NCBI RefSeq assembly: GCF_001422815.1
Contig: NZ_LMMP01000010.1
Location: 1-64,000, forward strand
Length of the DNA stretch: 64,000 nucleotides
Source: Methylobacterium sp. Leaf91
Lineage (GTDB): Bacteria > Pseudomonadota > Alphaproteobacteria > Rhizobiales > Beijerinckiaceae
Reading direction: 5' to 3'
The first letter of the stretch is position 1. The number at the start of each line of letters is the position of its first letter. The position numbers and the translations under genes are program-made. Under the pieces are notes generated by a model, which saw nothing but the letters and a program-made list of their open reading frames with translations, did no database searches and had not been told where the DNA came from. This document shows, piece after piece, positions 7,142 through 16,270 of this stretch.

Positions 7142-9340
7142 ATGACGCAACTGAGTGCCACCCGGACGGCCGACCCTGCCCTGGATCCTCGCCAGGATGC
7201 CGACCCCTCGGATCTCGGTCCGGACCTGACCGTCTGCGACCGTGAGCCGATCCATATTCCGGGAGCGATCCAGCCGCACGGCCTCCTGCTGATCGCGAAT
7301 GCGGAAGACCAGAGGGTGGTCGGCGGCGCGGGCGACATCGAAGGAATGCTCGCCGCGGAATGGACCGGGCGGACGTTGTCCGAGCTCCTCGGCGCCTCGC
7401 CGGCCTCCCTGCTGCTCGACGCGCCCCGCGACGAGACCGTCGTGATCGGTCACGTCATGGGGCTCCGCGCGGCAATGGATGCCACCGCGCGCTTTCAGGA
7501 CGGCCAATGGCTGATCCAGCTCGAACCGCAGGCCTCCCTGTGGACCGATGCGGCCAGCCTTCTCGGCTGGCTCGACCGCGCCGGAAGCGCCCTGGAGCGG
7601 GCCACCGACCTCAAGGCCTTGTGCGACCGGGCGGCGACGTCGTTCCGCGAGCTCACCGGTTTCGACCGGGTGATGATCTATCGCTTCCTCGACGACGATG
7701 CCGGCGTCGTCATCGCGGAAAGCCGCGTTCCCGAGCTCGGCAGCTTCCTGCACCACCATTTCCCGGCCTCGGACATCCCGAAACAGGCGCGCGCCCTCTA
7801 CATCCGCAACCGCGTCCGCGTGATCCCGGACGTCACCTATACGCCACAGCCGCTTCGGCCCCGGCACCTGTCGCAGCTCGATCTGAGCGACATCGAACTG
7901 CGCAGCGTCTCGCCGATCCACCTTCAATATCTGCGCAACATGGATGTGGCGGCCTCCGCCTCGATCTCCATCGTCAAGGACGGCATTCTGTGGGGGCTCG
8001 TGGCCTGCCACAACCGTACGCCGCGCACCCTCGCCTTCGGACAGCGCATGGCCTGTCAGGCCCTGGCGGGAAGTCTCGCCCGTCAGGTCAGCTCGCGGGA
8101 GGAAGCCGAGAATTACCGTGAGCGGCTGCGGCTGCGCAGCGCCGAGGACGTGGTCTCAGGAAAGGTTCTGGGCGAAGCCCCCCTCGCCGAAATTCTGATC
8201 GAGACGAGCGAGGAGCTGCGCCGCATGCTCGGCGCCGACGGCTTCGCGCTGCTCCAGGGCAGGGACCTCCACCATACCGGACGCTGCGCCGAGGAAACCG
8301 ACCTGCGCGAGATCGCGGCCTGGGTCCGGACGGTGGGCGGGGTACAGGCGCTTCACACCCACAGCCTCAGCAAGCGCTTCCCCCGCGCCGCCGCCTATCG
8401 TGCGCTGGCGAGCGGGCTCCTCGCCGTCGTCCTGTCGGGGGAGGAGCCGATCATCCTGATGTGGTTCCGGGCCGAGCGGGTCGAACTCGTCAACTGGGCC
8501 GGCAACCCTCACAAGGCCGCCAACGTCGTCGGCGATACCTTGAGCCCCCGCGCCTCCTTCGAAGCCTGGACCGAGGAGGTCCATGGCCATGCCAAACCCT
8601 GGTCGCTCCCCGAGATCGAGGCGGCGCAGCGCATCGTGCGCGAGCTCTACGAGGCTCGTCAGACCCGGCGCATCCGTGAGCTCAACCGCGAGCTCGCCGC
8701 CACGGTGGCGGACAGGGAAAGCCTGCTGGTCCAGAAGGATTACCTGATCAAGGAAGTGAATCACCGCGTCCAGAACAGCCTGCAGCTGGTCTCGGCTTTC
8801 CTCGCCCTGCAGGCGAGGGCGGAAGGCAATGCGGGGCTCAGCGAGGCATTGAGCGAGGCGCAGCGCCGGCTCGCCGCCGTGGCCCTGGTGCACCGACGGC
8901 TCTACAGCGACGACAACGTCGAAATGATCGATCTGGCCCGCTACCTCGACGATCTCGTCTCCGAAATGAAGTCGTCGATGGGCCCTGAATGGGCCGAGCA
9001 GTTCAGCACCGATTTCGCCCCGATCATCATACCCACCGACGCTGCGGTGAATATCGGTCTGATCCTGACCGAGCTCGTCATCAACGCCAACAAATACGCC
9101 TATTCCGGCGCGGTCGGTCCCATCGCCCTCAGCCTCGAACAGCATCGCAACCGCTTCCGCCTGATCGTCGCCGATCAGGGACAGGGCATGTCGGGTACAC
9201 GGAGCGGATTCGGGACGCGGATGCTCAACGCCATGGTCGACCGCCTCGGCGGGACGATCGAGAACACCAACAACCGGCCGGGATTGAGGGTGATCCTGAC
9301 GGCCTCCATCGGTGCGCCCGATCCGGCATCCCTGCCATGA
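7142..9340 (+). CDS. bphP: bacteriophytochrome sensor histidine kinase
   Basis: A 732-residue red/far-red photoreceptor kinase with PAS-GAF-PHY-kinase order. Cys32 in VCDREPIHIPGAIQPHG is the biliverdin-attachment cysteine of bacteriophytochromes. The GAF domain (about 145-320) holds the chromophore motif FPASDIPKQARALY. The PHY domain (about 335-500) keeps the tongue motif SPRASF near residue 468. The kinase is of the HWE/HisKA_2 type, with phospho-acceptor His541 in EVNHRVQNSLQLV, N-box ELVINANKYAYSG and a compact G-box. An in-frame ATG at 7067 would add 25 unconserved residues, so 7142 was preferred; neither has a strong ribosome-binding site. The heme oxygenase that makes biliverdin overlaps its stop. 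No cognate response regulator is adjacent. Confidence 0.92.
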   Translation: MTQLSATRTADPALDPRQDADPSDLGPDLTVCDREPIHIPGAIQPHGLLLIANAEDQRVVGGAGDIEGMLAAEWTGRTLSELLGASPASLLLDAPRDETVVIGHVMGLRAAMDATARFQDGQWLIQLEPQASLWTDAASLLGWLDRAGSALERATDLKALCDRAATSFRELTGFDRVMIYRFLDDDAGVVIAESRVPELGSFLHHHFPASDIPKQARALYIRNRVRVIPDVTYTPQPLRPRHLSQLDLSDIELRSVSPIHLQYLRNMDVAASASISIVKDGILWGLVACHNRTPRTLAFGQRMACQALAGSLARQVSSREEAENYRERLRLRSAEDVVSGKVLGEAPLAEILIETSEELRRMLGADGFALLQGRDLHHTGRCAEETDLREIAAWVRTVGGVQALHTHSLSKRFPRAAAYRALASGLLAVVLSGEEPIILMWFRAERVELVNWAGNPHKAANVVGDTLSPRASFEAWTEEVHGHAKPWSLPEIEAAQRIVRELYEARQTRRIRELNRELAATVADRESLLVQKDYLIKEVNHRVQNSLQLVSAFLALQARAEGNAGLSEALSEAQRRLAAVALVHRRLYSDDNVEMIDLARYLDDLVSEMKSSMGPEWAEQFSTDFAPIIIPTDAAVNIGLILTELVINANKYAYSGAVGPIALSLEQHRNRFRLIVADQGQGMSGTRSGFGTRMLNAMVDRLGGTIENTNNRPGLRVILTASIGAPDPASLP

Positions 9341-9978
9341 CCCGTACTGCGCTCGCGATTGGCGGCCCGGAAGCGCCCCTGGCCGAACGGCTGCGCGAAG
9401 GCACGCAGGATCTGCACGAGGAACTGGAGCGCTGCCTCGATTGGCGCCAGCGGATGGCGACGCGGGACGGATACCTGACCCTGCTCGCCCGCTGGTGGGG
9501 CTTTCATCGTGTGTTCGAGCCCATCGTCGGCCAAGCCTTCGGGCGCGACGTCGCATGGCCGCGCCGCAAACTGCACCTGATCGAGCGGGACCTCGTCCAT
9601 TTCGGCATGAATCGCGACGCCATCGAGGCCTTGCCCCGTTTCACCGTCGGAACGGGTTTCGACGACCGCCCCGCGATCCTCGGCGCCCTCTACGTCACCG
9701 AAGGCTCTACGCTCGGTGGACAGGTCATCGCCCACCACATCCGCCGTAGCCTCGGAGATGCGATCGCCTCGGGCGGCTGCGCTTATTACGAAGGCTACGG
9801 GAAGCGGGACACCGCGGCGATGTGGACCTCGTTCCGGACCTTCCTGGACCGGTCGGGCGAAGAGGGCCGATCCGAGAGCGTCATCGAAGGCGCGCGGTGG
9901 ACCTTCGACGCGCTGCGGCTATGGCTCACCGCCAGCAACCCACCCCGACCCGCTTTGGGCGAAGCCGCCCGGCGCTGA
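9337..9978 (+). CDS. bphO: biliverdin-producing heme oxygenase
   Basis: A 213-residue bacterial heme oxygenase that opens heme to biliverdin, the chromophore of the upstream phytochrome. The proximal heme ligand is the His in TQDLHEELER near the N-terminus. The distal helix is represented by GALYVTEGSTLGGQVIAHH, the conserved Gly-rich segment of the BphO subfamily. Translation starts at ATGA overlapping the bphP stop (9337-9340), so receptor and chromophore enzyme are made together. Length and motifs match BphO rather than HemO/HugZ enzymes used for iron acquisition. No reductase is adjacent, so electrons presumably come from a general ferredoxin system. Confidence 0.9.
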   Translation: MTRTALAIGGPEAPLAERLREGTQDLHEELERCLDWRQRMATRDGYLTLLARWWGFHRVFEPIVGQAFGRDVAWPRRKLHLIERDLVHFGMNRDAIEALPRFTVGTGFDDRPAILGALYVTEGSTLGGQVIAHHIRRSLGDAIASGGCAYYEGYGKRDTAAMWTSFRTFLDRSGEEGRSESVIEGARWTFDALRLWLTASNPPRPALGEAARR

Positions 9979-10012
9979 ATGCCGGGCCGACCTGTCGAAT
10001 CAGCCAACCTGC

Positions 10013-10318
10013 TCAGCCGGCATCGACGGCGCGTCCGCCATAGGTCTCGAAGGAGGTCATCACCTTCTCGGTCAGCCCGTCATCGAGTTCGACGGTGACG
10101 CGGATCGCCCCCTCAAGCGCAGGCTCGCCCTCCGTGCCTTCCTTCAGGCGACCATCCTCGATATCGGCCCGCGCCGCCTCGGTCCCCGCGCTGTTCTCGT
10201 CCCCCGCTGGCGCGATGGTGACGGCGCTCCGGTCGATCCCGTGTTCCTGGACGAGATGCTCGACCGCCGTCTCGGCATCGCGGCGGCTCTTGAACTCGGC
10301 GGACATCGTCTTCGACAT
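10013..10318 (-). CDS. conserved small hypothetical protein
   Basis: A 101-residue acidic protein starting MSKTMSAEFKSRRDAETAVEHLVQEHGID. The N-terminal half resembles the ferredoxin-like fold of small stress proteins that carry a signalling-type 'RDAE-AV--L' helix. The C-terminal half, EGAIRVTVELDDGLTEKVMTSFETYGG, looks like a second strand-helix unit, so the protein may be an internal duplication. I cannot assign a function. The ATG at 10318 was chosen over one at 10363 because conserved-looking sequence begins there. It is convergent with bphO, with 34 bases between them. A weak stress-promoter-like spacing lies upstream but was not accepted. Confidence 0.6.
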   Translation of the reverse strand: MSKTMSAEFKSRRDAETAVEHLVQEHGIDRSAVTIAPAGDENSAGTEAARADIEDGRLKEGTEGEPALEGAIRVTVELDDGLTEKVMTSFETYGGRAVDAG

Positions 10319-10592
10319 GATCACGGTTCCGGGGTTGGTCTTCAGGCTGTGTGAACCCTCCACCGGGGGAAAGGTTCAGCGGCGCCTCGGAGCCGCCGCG
10401 ATTCGCAGCGTCGGGTGCATGCTCGCGTCAGGTACAGGCTCGAATCAGGCAAGTGAAAATACGTAGTCGGCATTTCATCTTCGCCACACTCCCGTACAAT
10501 CGTGTTCCTCGCTGGTGGCTAGGTTCAACACATCGGTGTTTTTACCGGAAACAAATGTTGTCCATTGGGTGAGGCCCGGTTAAGTGCGGCTC

Positions 10593-10772
10593 ATGCCTAA
10601 GCTCGAATCTCTCCTGGACCGTCTCAAAGCCCGCCAGCGCGCCCTCATCATGGAAGCGGCGGAGCACGAAACGATGCCGGCCGACAGCACGTTGCGCCGC
10701 ATCGCGGAGCTGGAAAATGCGATCGCCGCGGTGGAAGCCATCCTCGACGAGACGCGGGCGCTTGCCCGCTAG
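10593..10772 (+). CDS. small coiled-coil hypothetical protein
   Basis: A 59-residue protein starting MPKLESLLDRLKARQRALIMEA. Leu, Ile and Ala recur at heptad-like spacing from residue 4 to the end (LRRIAELENAIAAVEAILDETRAL), so it is probably one helical hairpin or coiled coil. It has no Cys, no signal peptide and no membrane segment. The codon use is typical of the region. I do not recognise a family. The next gene begins 58 bases downstream on the same strand, so the two may be co-transcribed. The start at 10593 is preferred to an upstream GTG at 10584 because of the better helix start. Confidence 0.5.
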   Translation: MPKLESLLDRLKARQRALIMEAAEHETMPADSTLRRIAELENAIAAVEAILDETRALAR

Positions 10773-10830
10773 CCCAGCCGGGCCGACGACGTATCCTCGA
10801 TCAGGACGCCGAACGAGGCCTCATGCCCTG

Positions 10831-11205
10831 ATGACCGCTGCGATCATGGCGGGCATCGCGGCATCGTCGGGTGCCATGGTTCAGGAAGTGACGGCGCAGG
10901 ACGTGCCGACCGCCGGAGCCGATCTCGATCTCCTCGAACGGCGCTGGCACAAATGCGTGCGGCAGGCCTTTTCCGGGCAACCCGCCGGCCTGCCGACCCA
11001 TGCCGCGCAGAAGGCGGCTCTGGCCGAGTGCAAACACCTGGAGAACAGTTACGTCTCGGCGATGCTGGTGGCCCAGGCGACCGAGGCCGAGGCCCGTCGG
11101 CAGGGCAAGCCATCGATCGGCGCGAGGGCGAGGGGCTGGGCCACCTCGCTTCTGTCCTACGTGGTCGAGCCGGTAACCTCCTTGATCGACGCCTGGCGCA
11201 AGTAA
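10831..11205 (+). CDS. hypothetical exported protein
   Basis: A 124-residue protein. The first 25 residues (MTAAIMAGIAASSGAMVQEVTAQD) form a weak Ala-rich signal sequence with a possible cleavage at VTA. The mature part has two Cys (in HKCVRQAF and AECKHLEN) that could form a disulfide in the periplasm, and a C-terminal amphipathic stretch WATSLLSYVVEPVTSLIDAWRK. No catalytic motif is visible and the family is not recognised. A start at 10831 requires no upstream sequence; longer in-frame extensions are Arg/Pro-rich and look non-coding. It is convergent with the ABC transporter ATPase gene, 13 bases apart. Confidence 0.55.
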   Translation: MTAAIMAGIAASSGAMVQEVTAQDVPTAGADLDLLERRWHKCVRQAFSGQPAGLPTHAAQKAALAECKHLENSYVSAMLVAQATEAEARRQGKPSIGARARGWATSLLSYVVEPVTSLIDAWRK

Positions 11206-11218
11206 CCCCTCTCGCGCC

Positions 11219-12829
11219 TCAGGCCCGCTCCATCTGCAATCCCGGCACGGCCGAGAGCAGGTCGCGCGTGTAGGGATGGTCCGGCCGGCGGAACAGGTCG
11301 GCGGTCGGCCGCTGTTCCACGATCTCCCCCCGATGCATCACCGCGATCCGGTCGCAGATCTTGGCCGCGACGCGCAGGTCGTGGGTGATGAACAGCATCG
11401 CGAGGTTCAGGCGCTGCTTCAGATCCTCGAGAAGGTCGAGCACCTGTGCCTGGACCGACACGTCGAGGGCCGAGACGGCCTCGTCGGCGACCAGCACGTC
11501 GGGCTCCATGGCGAGCGCCCGGGCGATGCCGATGCGCTGGCGCTGGCCGCCGGAGAAGGCGTTCGGATAGCGCTCGGCGGCGCTGGGCGACAGGCCGACG
11601 AGATCGAGCAGGTCGCGCGCCCGCGCCCTGGCCTCGCGGGCCGGAACACCATGGGCGATCGGCCCGGCGGTGATGATCTGCTCCACGGTCCGGCGCGGGT
11701 TGAGGGAAGCGAAGGGGTCCTGGAAGATCATCTGGATACGCTTGCGCTCGGCGCGAAGCGCCCGCGGCCCCAAAGCCGTGTAGTCCAGCGCGCCGAGGCG
11801 GACGGTGCCCTGGTCGGGGTCGATGAGTCGGATGGCGAGGCGCGCCGTGGTGGATTTGCCCGAGCCCGATTCACCGACGAGGCCCAGGGTCTCGCCGCGC
11901 CGGACGTCGAATGCCACCTCCTTGACCGCGTGGACGATGCGCGGCGGCCCGAACAGGCCCCGGCGCGAGGTATAGGTTTTCGTCAAGCCGATGGCCGACA
12001 GGGCGATGGGCGCGCCTTCCCGTGATTCGCGCTCCGGCGGCACGATGCTCGGCACCGCCGCCAGCAGCGCCTTCGTGTAGGGATGGTGGGGGTTCCGCAA
12101 AACCTCGTCGGCGGAGCCCGATTCCACCAGCTTGCCGCGCTGGAGCACTGCCACATGGTCGGCGATATCGGCGACGACGCCGAAATCGTGGGTGATGAAC
12201 AGGACGCTCATGCCCCGCCGCCGCTGCAGGTCGCGGACGAGCTTCAGGATCTGCGCCTGGGTGGTGACGTCCAGCGCCGTGGTCGGCTCGTCGGCGACGA
12301 GGATCGAGGGTTCGAGCGCCAGGGCCATGGCGATCATCGCGCGCTGGCGCTGACCGCCCGACAGCTGATGCGGATAGGCGCGCACGATCTGCGCCGGGTC
12401 GGGCAGGCCGACCTCGGTGGCGAGCGCCATGGCCTTGGCCCGCCGCTCGGCCTTGGTGAGAAGGTTGTGCGCCTCGAACATCTCGGCGATCTGGTCGCCG
12501 ATCCGCATGACCGGGTTGAGCGCCGTCATCGGCTCCTGGAACACCATGGCGATGCGGCGCCCGCGCAAAGCACGCCAGTCGCGCTCGCCGAGGGTGAGCA
12601 GGTCCCGCCCCTCGAACACGATGCTGCCGCCAACGGGCGTGAGGGCACGCGGCAGCAGACCGGTGAGCGCATAGGCGCTCATGGATTTTCCCGAGCCCGA
12701 TTCGCCGACGACGCAGAGGATCTTGCCCGGCATCAGATCGAGGGAGAGATCCTCCACCGCATGCGGCCGGTCCGCCCCCTTCGGCAGGGCCAGGGTGAGG
12801 TTGCGAATGCTGACGACAGGCTCGCTCAT
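11219..12829 (-). CDS. fused dual ATP-binding protein of oligopeptide/dipeptide-type ABC importer
   Basis: A 536-residue protein with two complete nucleotide-binding domains, equivalent to DppD and DppF joined. Domain 1 (about 1-270) has Walker A GESGSGKS, signature [12 protein letters not shown] and Walker [13 protein letters not shown]. Domain 2 (about 285-536) has [24 protein letters not shown] and [12 protein letters not shown]. Each ends with the C-terminal extension of oligopeptide transporters, with [14 protein letters not shown] and [14 protein letters not shown]. The gene starts at ATG 12829, two bases after the M20 peptidase stop; the open frame continues upstream only as antisense to that gene. 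It completes the importer formed with the two permeases and the binding protein. Confidence 0.93.
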   Translation of the reverse strand: MSEPVVSIRNLTLALPKGADRPHAVEDLSLDLMPGKILCVVGESGSGKSMSAYALTGLLPRALTPVGGSIVFEGRDLLTLGERDWRALRGRRIAMVFQEPMTALNPVMRIGDQIAEMFEAHNLLTKAERRAKAMALATEVGLPDPAQIVRAYPHQLSGGQRQRAMIAMALALEPSILVADEPTTALDVTTQAQILKLVRDLQRRRGMSVLFITHDFGVVADIADHVAVLQRGKLVESGSADEVLRNPHHPYTKALLAAVPSIVPPERESREGAPIALSAIGLTKTYTSRRGLFGPPRIVHAVKEVAFDVRRGETLGLVGESGSGKSTTARLAIRLIDPDQGTVRLGALDYTALGPRALRAERKRIQMIFQDPFASLNPRRTVEQIITAGPIAHGVPAREARARARDLLDLVGLSPSAAERYPNAFSGGQRQRIGIARALAMEPDVLVADEAVSALDVSVQAQVLDLLEDLKQRLNLAMLFITHDLRVAAKICDRIAVMHRGEIVEQRPTADLFRRPDHPYTRDLLSAVPGLQMERA

Positions 12830-12831
12830 GG

Positions 12832-14253
12832 TCAGGTCTCCCGTTTCGCGGCGCGCTTCGCCCGGATGCCGGGTCCGGTCTCCCCGAGATCCCAGAACAG
12901 GCCCGCCATCAGCATCAGCGCCTCGCGGCTCATCGGCCCGAGCAGGTGCTCGTCCGGACCGTGCTGAAGGCAGGCCGGGTAGGAATGCGGCACCCACAGG
13001 GTCGGCAGGCCGAGGATCTCGGAAAAGGCGTCGTTGGGCAGCGAGCCACCGAGATTGGGCAGCAATGCCGGGCGCTTGCCCGTGCTGGCCTCGATGGAGG
13101 CCAGCGCCCAGCCGACCCAAGGGTCCTCCACGGGAAGGCGGGTGGCGCGGAACACTTCGGAACGGGCCGCCCGCACCTCGACCATGGGGAAACCGTTGGC
13201 GTCGAGATGGGCGCGCACGGCCGGGATCAGGCCCTCCCAGTCGGTGCCGACGACGAAGCGCAGCTGCAGCGTCGCCTTGGCGTGGGGCGGCACCGCATTG
13301 AGCGGGCCGTCGGGGTCGCCGGTCTTGAAGGCGAGCACTTCGAGGGTGTTCCAACCGAAGACGCGCTCGGCCGCATTGAGGCCGGGCTCGCCCCATTCCT
13401 CGTCGATCCTCGGCGCGGTGGGGTCGGTCCCCACCACGATGTCGGCGAGCGCCGCCCGCACGCCCTCGGGGATCGCGGGCGGCCGCAGGGCATCGAGGAG
13501 GATCTTGCCGCGCCCGTCGACCAGGGTCGCGATGGCGTTGGCCAGCACCGTGCCGGGATTGCGGAGCAGGCCGCCCCAATTGCCCGAATGGTGGCTGCCC
13601 TCGCGCAGGTTCACGATGAGTTCGAACGTGTAACCGCCGCGCGAACCGAGGAAGAGGGTGGGGCGCTCCGCGCTCACCCGTGGCCCGTCGGAGGCGATGA
13701 GTACGTCGGCGGCGAGGGCGCGCGCCTCGGTCCGGCACAGGTCGCGCAGGCCCGGCGAGCCGGATTCCTCGCCCATTTCGATGAGGAGCTTGGTGTTGAA
13801 GCCGAGGCGCCCGCCTCTCGCCGCCATCACCGCCTCGAGCGCGCCGAGATTGATGATGTGCTGGCCCTTGTTGTCGGCGGTGCCACGGCCGTACCAGCGG
13901 TCCCCCTCGACGACGATCGCCCACGGGTCGAGGCCGGCGCGCCATTGTTCGGGGTAGCCGCGCACGGTGTCGCCGTGGCCGTAGATCAGCACGGTGGGCA
14001 GGTCGTCGCCCTCGTGGCGCTCGGCGATGAGGAAGGGGCCGTGCTCGCCGTCGGGATTGTCGAGGATGCGGCCGGTGAAGCCCAGCGGCGCGATGGCGGG
14101 CATGAGGAAGTCGGACAGGTAGGCATGGAGCGCCGGCAATTGCCCTGTCGTCTGGCTCTCGGTGGGGCGGGCGACGGCATCCTGCAGGACGGCGCGGAAA
14201 CCGCCTCCGTCGTAGTGGCGCGCGGCATGCGCGATCGCATCGTGTCGGGACAT
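12832..14253 (-). CDS. M20-family metallopeptidase
   Basis: A 473-residue dinuclear Zn aminoacylase/dipeptidase-fold enzyme. Metal-ligand motifs are LIYGHGDTVRG (His and Asp), RGTADNKGQH (bridging Asp), IEMGEESGSPGL (catalytic Glu pair) and a C-terminal HGPDEHLL His. The inserted dimerisation domain lies in the middle. There is no signal peptide, so it acts in the cytoplasm on substrates delivered by the surrounding ABC importer. It sits between the permease and ATPase genes, which argues that the importer carries short peptides or N-acylated amino acids rather than metals. The leader upstream of its ATG contains a 14-base tandem repeat and only a weak ribosome-binding site. Confidence 0.88.
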   Translation of the reverse strand: MSRHDAIAHAARHYDGGGFRAVLQDAVARPTESQTTGQLPALHAYLSDFLMPAIAPLGFTGRILDNPDGEHGPFLIAERHEGDDLPTVLIYGHGDTVRGYPEQWRAGLDPWAIVVEGDRWYGRGTADNKGQHIINLGALEAVMAARGGRLGFNTKLLIEMGEESGSPGLRDLCRTEARALAADVLIASDGPRVSAERPTLFLGSRGGYTFELIVNLREGSHHSGNWGGLLRNPGTVLANAIATLVDGRGKILLDALRPPAIPEGVRAALADIVVGTDPTAPRIDEEWGEPGLNAAERVFGWNTLEVLAFKTGDPDGPLNAVPPHAKATLQLRFVVGTDWEGLIPAVRAHLDANGFPMVEVRAARSEVFRATRLPVEDPWVGWALASIEASTGKRPALLPNLGGSLPNDAFSEILGLPTLWVPHSYPACLQHGPDEHLLGPMSREALMLMAGLFWDLGETGPGIRAKRAAKRET

Positions 14254-14266
14254 GGATCCACTCTGT

Positions 14267-14332
14267 GTCGGGTGGGCGGAGTTGGGTGGGCGGAGTTGGG
14301 TGGGCGGAGTTGGGTGGGCGGAGTTGGGTGGG
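14267..14332. repeat. tandem repeat, 14-base unit, about 4.7 copies
   Basis: The unit gttgggtgggcgga is repeated perfectly at 14281-14294, 14295-14308 and 14309-14322. A copy with one mismatch precedes it (14267-14280) and a 10-base partial copy follows (14323-14332). It fills the space between the permease stop and the M20 peptidase start, so it is transcribed as part of the operon mRNA. Such arrays change copy number by slippage. Confidence 0.95.
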
Positions 14333-14353
14333 AATGCGAGGGGAGGGGAGCGC

Positions 14354-15319
14354 TCAGCGCCGCCCCTCGGGTGCCGTGACGTCGCGCAATCCGTCGCCGA
14401 GGAGGTTGATGGCGAGCACGAGGACGAGGAGGGCGACGCCCGGGATGGTGATGACCCAGGGCTGGAAGAACATGTACGGCTTGCCCTCGGCGATCATCAG
14501 CCCCCAGGAGGGCAAGGGCGGTTGGACGCCGAGGCCGAGGAACGACAGGGCCGCTTCCAGCAGGATCGCGTGCGCCATCTCCAGGGTCGCCACGACGATG
14601 AGCGCGTTGAAGATGTTGGGCAGGATTTCCTGGAACAGGATCCGGGCGTTCGAGAAGCCGGCGGCGCGGGCCGCCGCGACGAAATCCTGGTCGCGGATCT
14701 GGCGGGTGGCGGCACGCGTCACCACGGCGAAGCGGTCCCACAGCAGCAGGCCCAGCACCAAGACCACCACCTTCAGCGAGCCGCCCACCAGGGAGGCCAT
14801 GGCCAAAGCCACCAGCACCACCGGCATGGCGAGGCGCGTGGTGACGATGTAGCTCACCACCGCGTCGACCTTGCCGCCGAAATAGCCGGCGCAGATGCCG
14901 AGCACGGTGCCGATCAGGCCGGAGATGCAGGCCGCCGCGATCCCGATGAGAAGGGAGATCTGGCTGCCGTAGATCAGGCGGCTGAGATAGTCGCGCCCGA
15001 GCTTATCGGTGCCGAGCACATGGTCCCACGTCCCCTTCGCGTTCCAGATCGGCGGAATCAGGCGGCGCGAGACATCCTGGGCATAGGGGTCGTGCGGGGC
15101 GATCAGGGGCGCGGCCAGGGCCGCGAGGACGATCCCGCCGAGGATCACGGCCCCGATCATGAAGCCGCCGTGATGGAGGCCGCGCCGGAGGGCGAGCGCG
15201 GTGGGCGAGCGCGACGCCGGCAGCGGCGCGTTCGCGTCGGGCACAGGACCGGCCTGGACCAGCAGATCGGCCGAGGGAAGGGCAGGAGCCACCGGGGAGG
15301 AAGACGGCTGAAGGGTCAT
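14354..15319 (-). CDS. peptide-type ABC transporter permease (DppC-like)
   Basis: A 321-residue inner-membrane permease. A Pro/Ala-rich N-terminal tail of about 45 residues precedes the first membrane helix (GFMIGAVILGGIVLAALAAPLI). The N-terminal OppC-type segment APHDPYAQD and the LGTDKLGRDYLSRLIYGSQ motif identify the DppC/OppC subfamily. The cytoplasmic EAA-like loop is RAAGFSNARILFQEILPNIFNALIV. The start at 15319 overlaps the stop of the DppB-like gene by four bases. It pairs with that protein to form the translocation pore. Confidence 0.93.
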   Translation of the reverse strand: MTLQPSSSPVAPALPSADLLVQAGPVPDANAPLPASRSPTALALRRGLHHGGFMIGAVILGGIVLAALAAPLIAPHDPYAQDVSRRLIPPIWNAKGTWDHVLGTDKLGRDYLSRLIYGSQISLLIGIAAACISGLIGTVLGICAGYFGGKVDAVVSYIVTTRLAMPVVLVALAMASLVGGSLKVVVLVLGLLLWDRFAVVTRAATRQIRDQDFVAAARAAGFSNARILFQEILPNIFNALIVVATLEMAHAILLEAALSFLGLGVQPPLPSWGLMIAEGKPYMFFQPWVITIPGVALLVLVLAINLLGDGLRDVTAPEGRR

Positions 15320-16230
15320 TGGCGCAGCCGGGGATCGAGGAAAGCGTTGAGCAGGTCGGCGGCCAGCGTCAGGGCGATGTAGATCATCGCCAGGACGAGG
15401 ACGATCGCCTGCACCACGGGGAAGTCGTTACGGGCGATGGATTCCCAGGCGAGCTGCCCAAGCCCCTGGAGCGAGAACACCGCCTCGATGACGATGGAGC
15501 CGCCGAGCATGAAGCCGAACTGCACGGCGGCGAGCGCGATCACCGGGATCACGGCGTTGCGGAGCGCATGCCGGATCAGAATCTTTCGCGGGGGCAGGCC
15601 CTTGGCCCGGGCGGTGCGGACATAGTCCGAGGCCAGCACCTCCAACATGCCGTTGCGGGTGAGGCGCATCACGGCGGGCATGGCGTAGTAGCCGAGCGCG
15701 ATGGCCGGCAACACGAAGTGCTTCCAGGTCGTGTTGCCCGAGACCGGCAGCCAGCGCAGGTTCACCGAGAAGACCATGATCAGCGTCAGGCCGAACCAAA
15801 AGCTCGGCATCGCCTGACCCAGCACCGAGACCGACAAAGCGAGCCGGTCGATCCAAGTGTCGCGCTTCACCGCCGCCAGCACGCCGAGCGGGATCGCCAC
15901 GAACAGGGCGACGGCCAGCGCCACCACGCCGAGGAACAGGGTGATCGGCATGCGGGAGGCGAGGAGGTCGACCACGCTTTCCCGGAAGTAGAAGGAATTG
16001 CCGAAATCGAAATGCAGCGCCTTCCACGCCCAGGCGGTGAATTGTGCCAGCATCGGCTGGTTCAGCCCGTACTGGACGCGGATCGCCTCGACCTGGGCGG
16101 AGGTGGCCTCGGGACCGGCAATGGCGGCGGCGAGGTCGCCGGAGAGGTGCAGCAGCATGAAGCTCGCCACCGACACCGTCACGGCGACCGCGATGGCGAC
16201 GAAAATGCGCTGCAACATGAACCTGAGCAT
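15316..16230 (-). CDS. peptide-type ABC transporter permease (DppB-like)
   Basis: A 304-residue inner-membrane protein with six predicted helices and the DppB/OppB pattern. It starts MLRFMLQRIFVAIAVAVTVS, has the conserved periplasmic loop ending DFGNSFYFRESV, and carries the cytoplasmic EAA loop YVRTARAKGLPPRKILIRHALRNAVIPVI. It is the first permease after the binding-protein gene. Between the two lies a 192-base gap occupied by an inverted-repeat element. The next permease overlaps its 3' end by four bases. Confidence 0.93.
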   Translation of the reverse strand: MLRFMLQRIFVAIAVAVTVSVASFMLLHLSGDLAAAIAGPEATSAQVEAIRVQYGLNQPMLAQFTAWAWKALHFDFGNSFYFRESVVDLLASRMPITLFLGVVALAVALFVAIPLGVLAAVKRDTWIDRLALSVSVLGQAMPSFWFGLTLIMVFSVNLRWLPVSGNTTWKHFVLPAIALGYYAMPAVMRLTRNGMLEVLASDYVRTARAKGLPPRKILIRHALRNAVIPVIALAAVQFGFMLGGSIVIEAVFSLQGLGQLAWESIARNDFPVVQAIVLVLAMIYIALTLAADLLNAFLDPRLRQ

Positions 16231-16270
16231 GGGCCGTCATCCTCGTTCGGTTGGGCCAGTCGCGACGCGG

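Noticed and set aside
10354-10378. TGAAC-N16-GGTT stress-promoter-like site before the small gene at 10013-10318
   Set aside because: Two mismatches to the EcfG consensus, one in each element, so chance occurrence is likely.
12830-13945. Upstream in-frame extension of the fused ABC ATPase
   Set aside because: This part is antisense-frame sequence of the M20 peptidase gene, Arg/Pro-rich and with no protein features. The ATPase fold starts at 12829.
14267-14332. CRISPR-like array
   Set aside because: The 14-base units are contiguous without spacers, and no cas genes are present. It is a simple tandem repeat.
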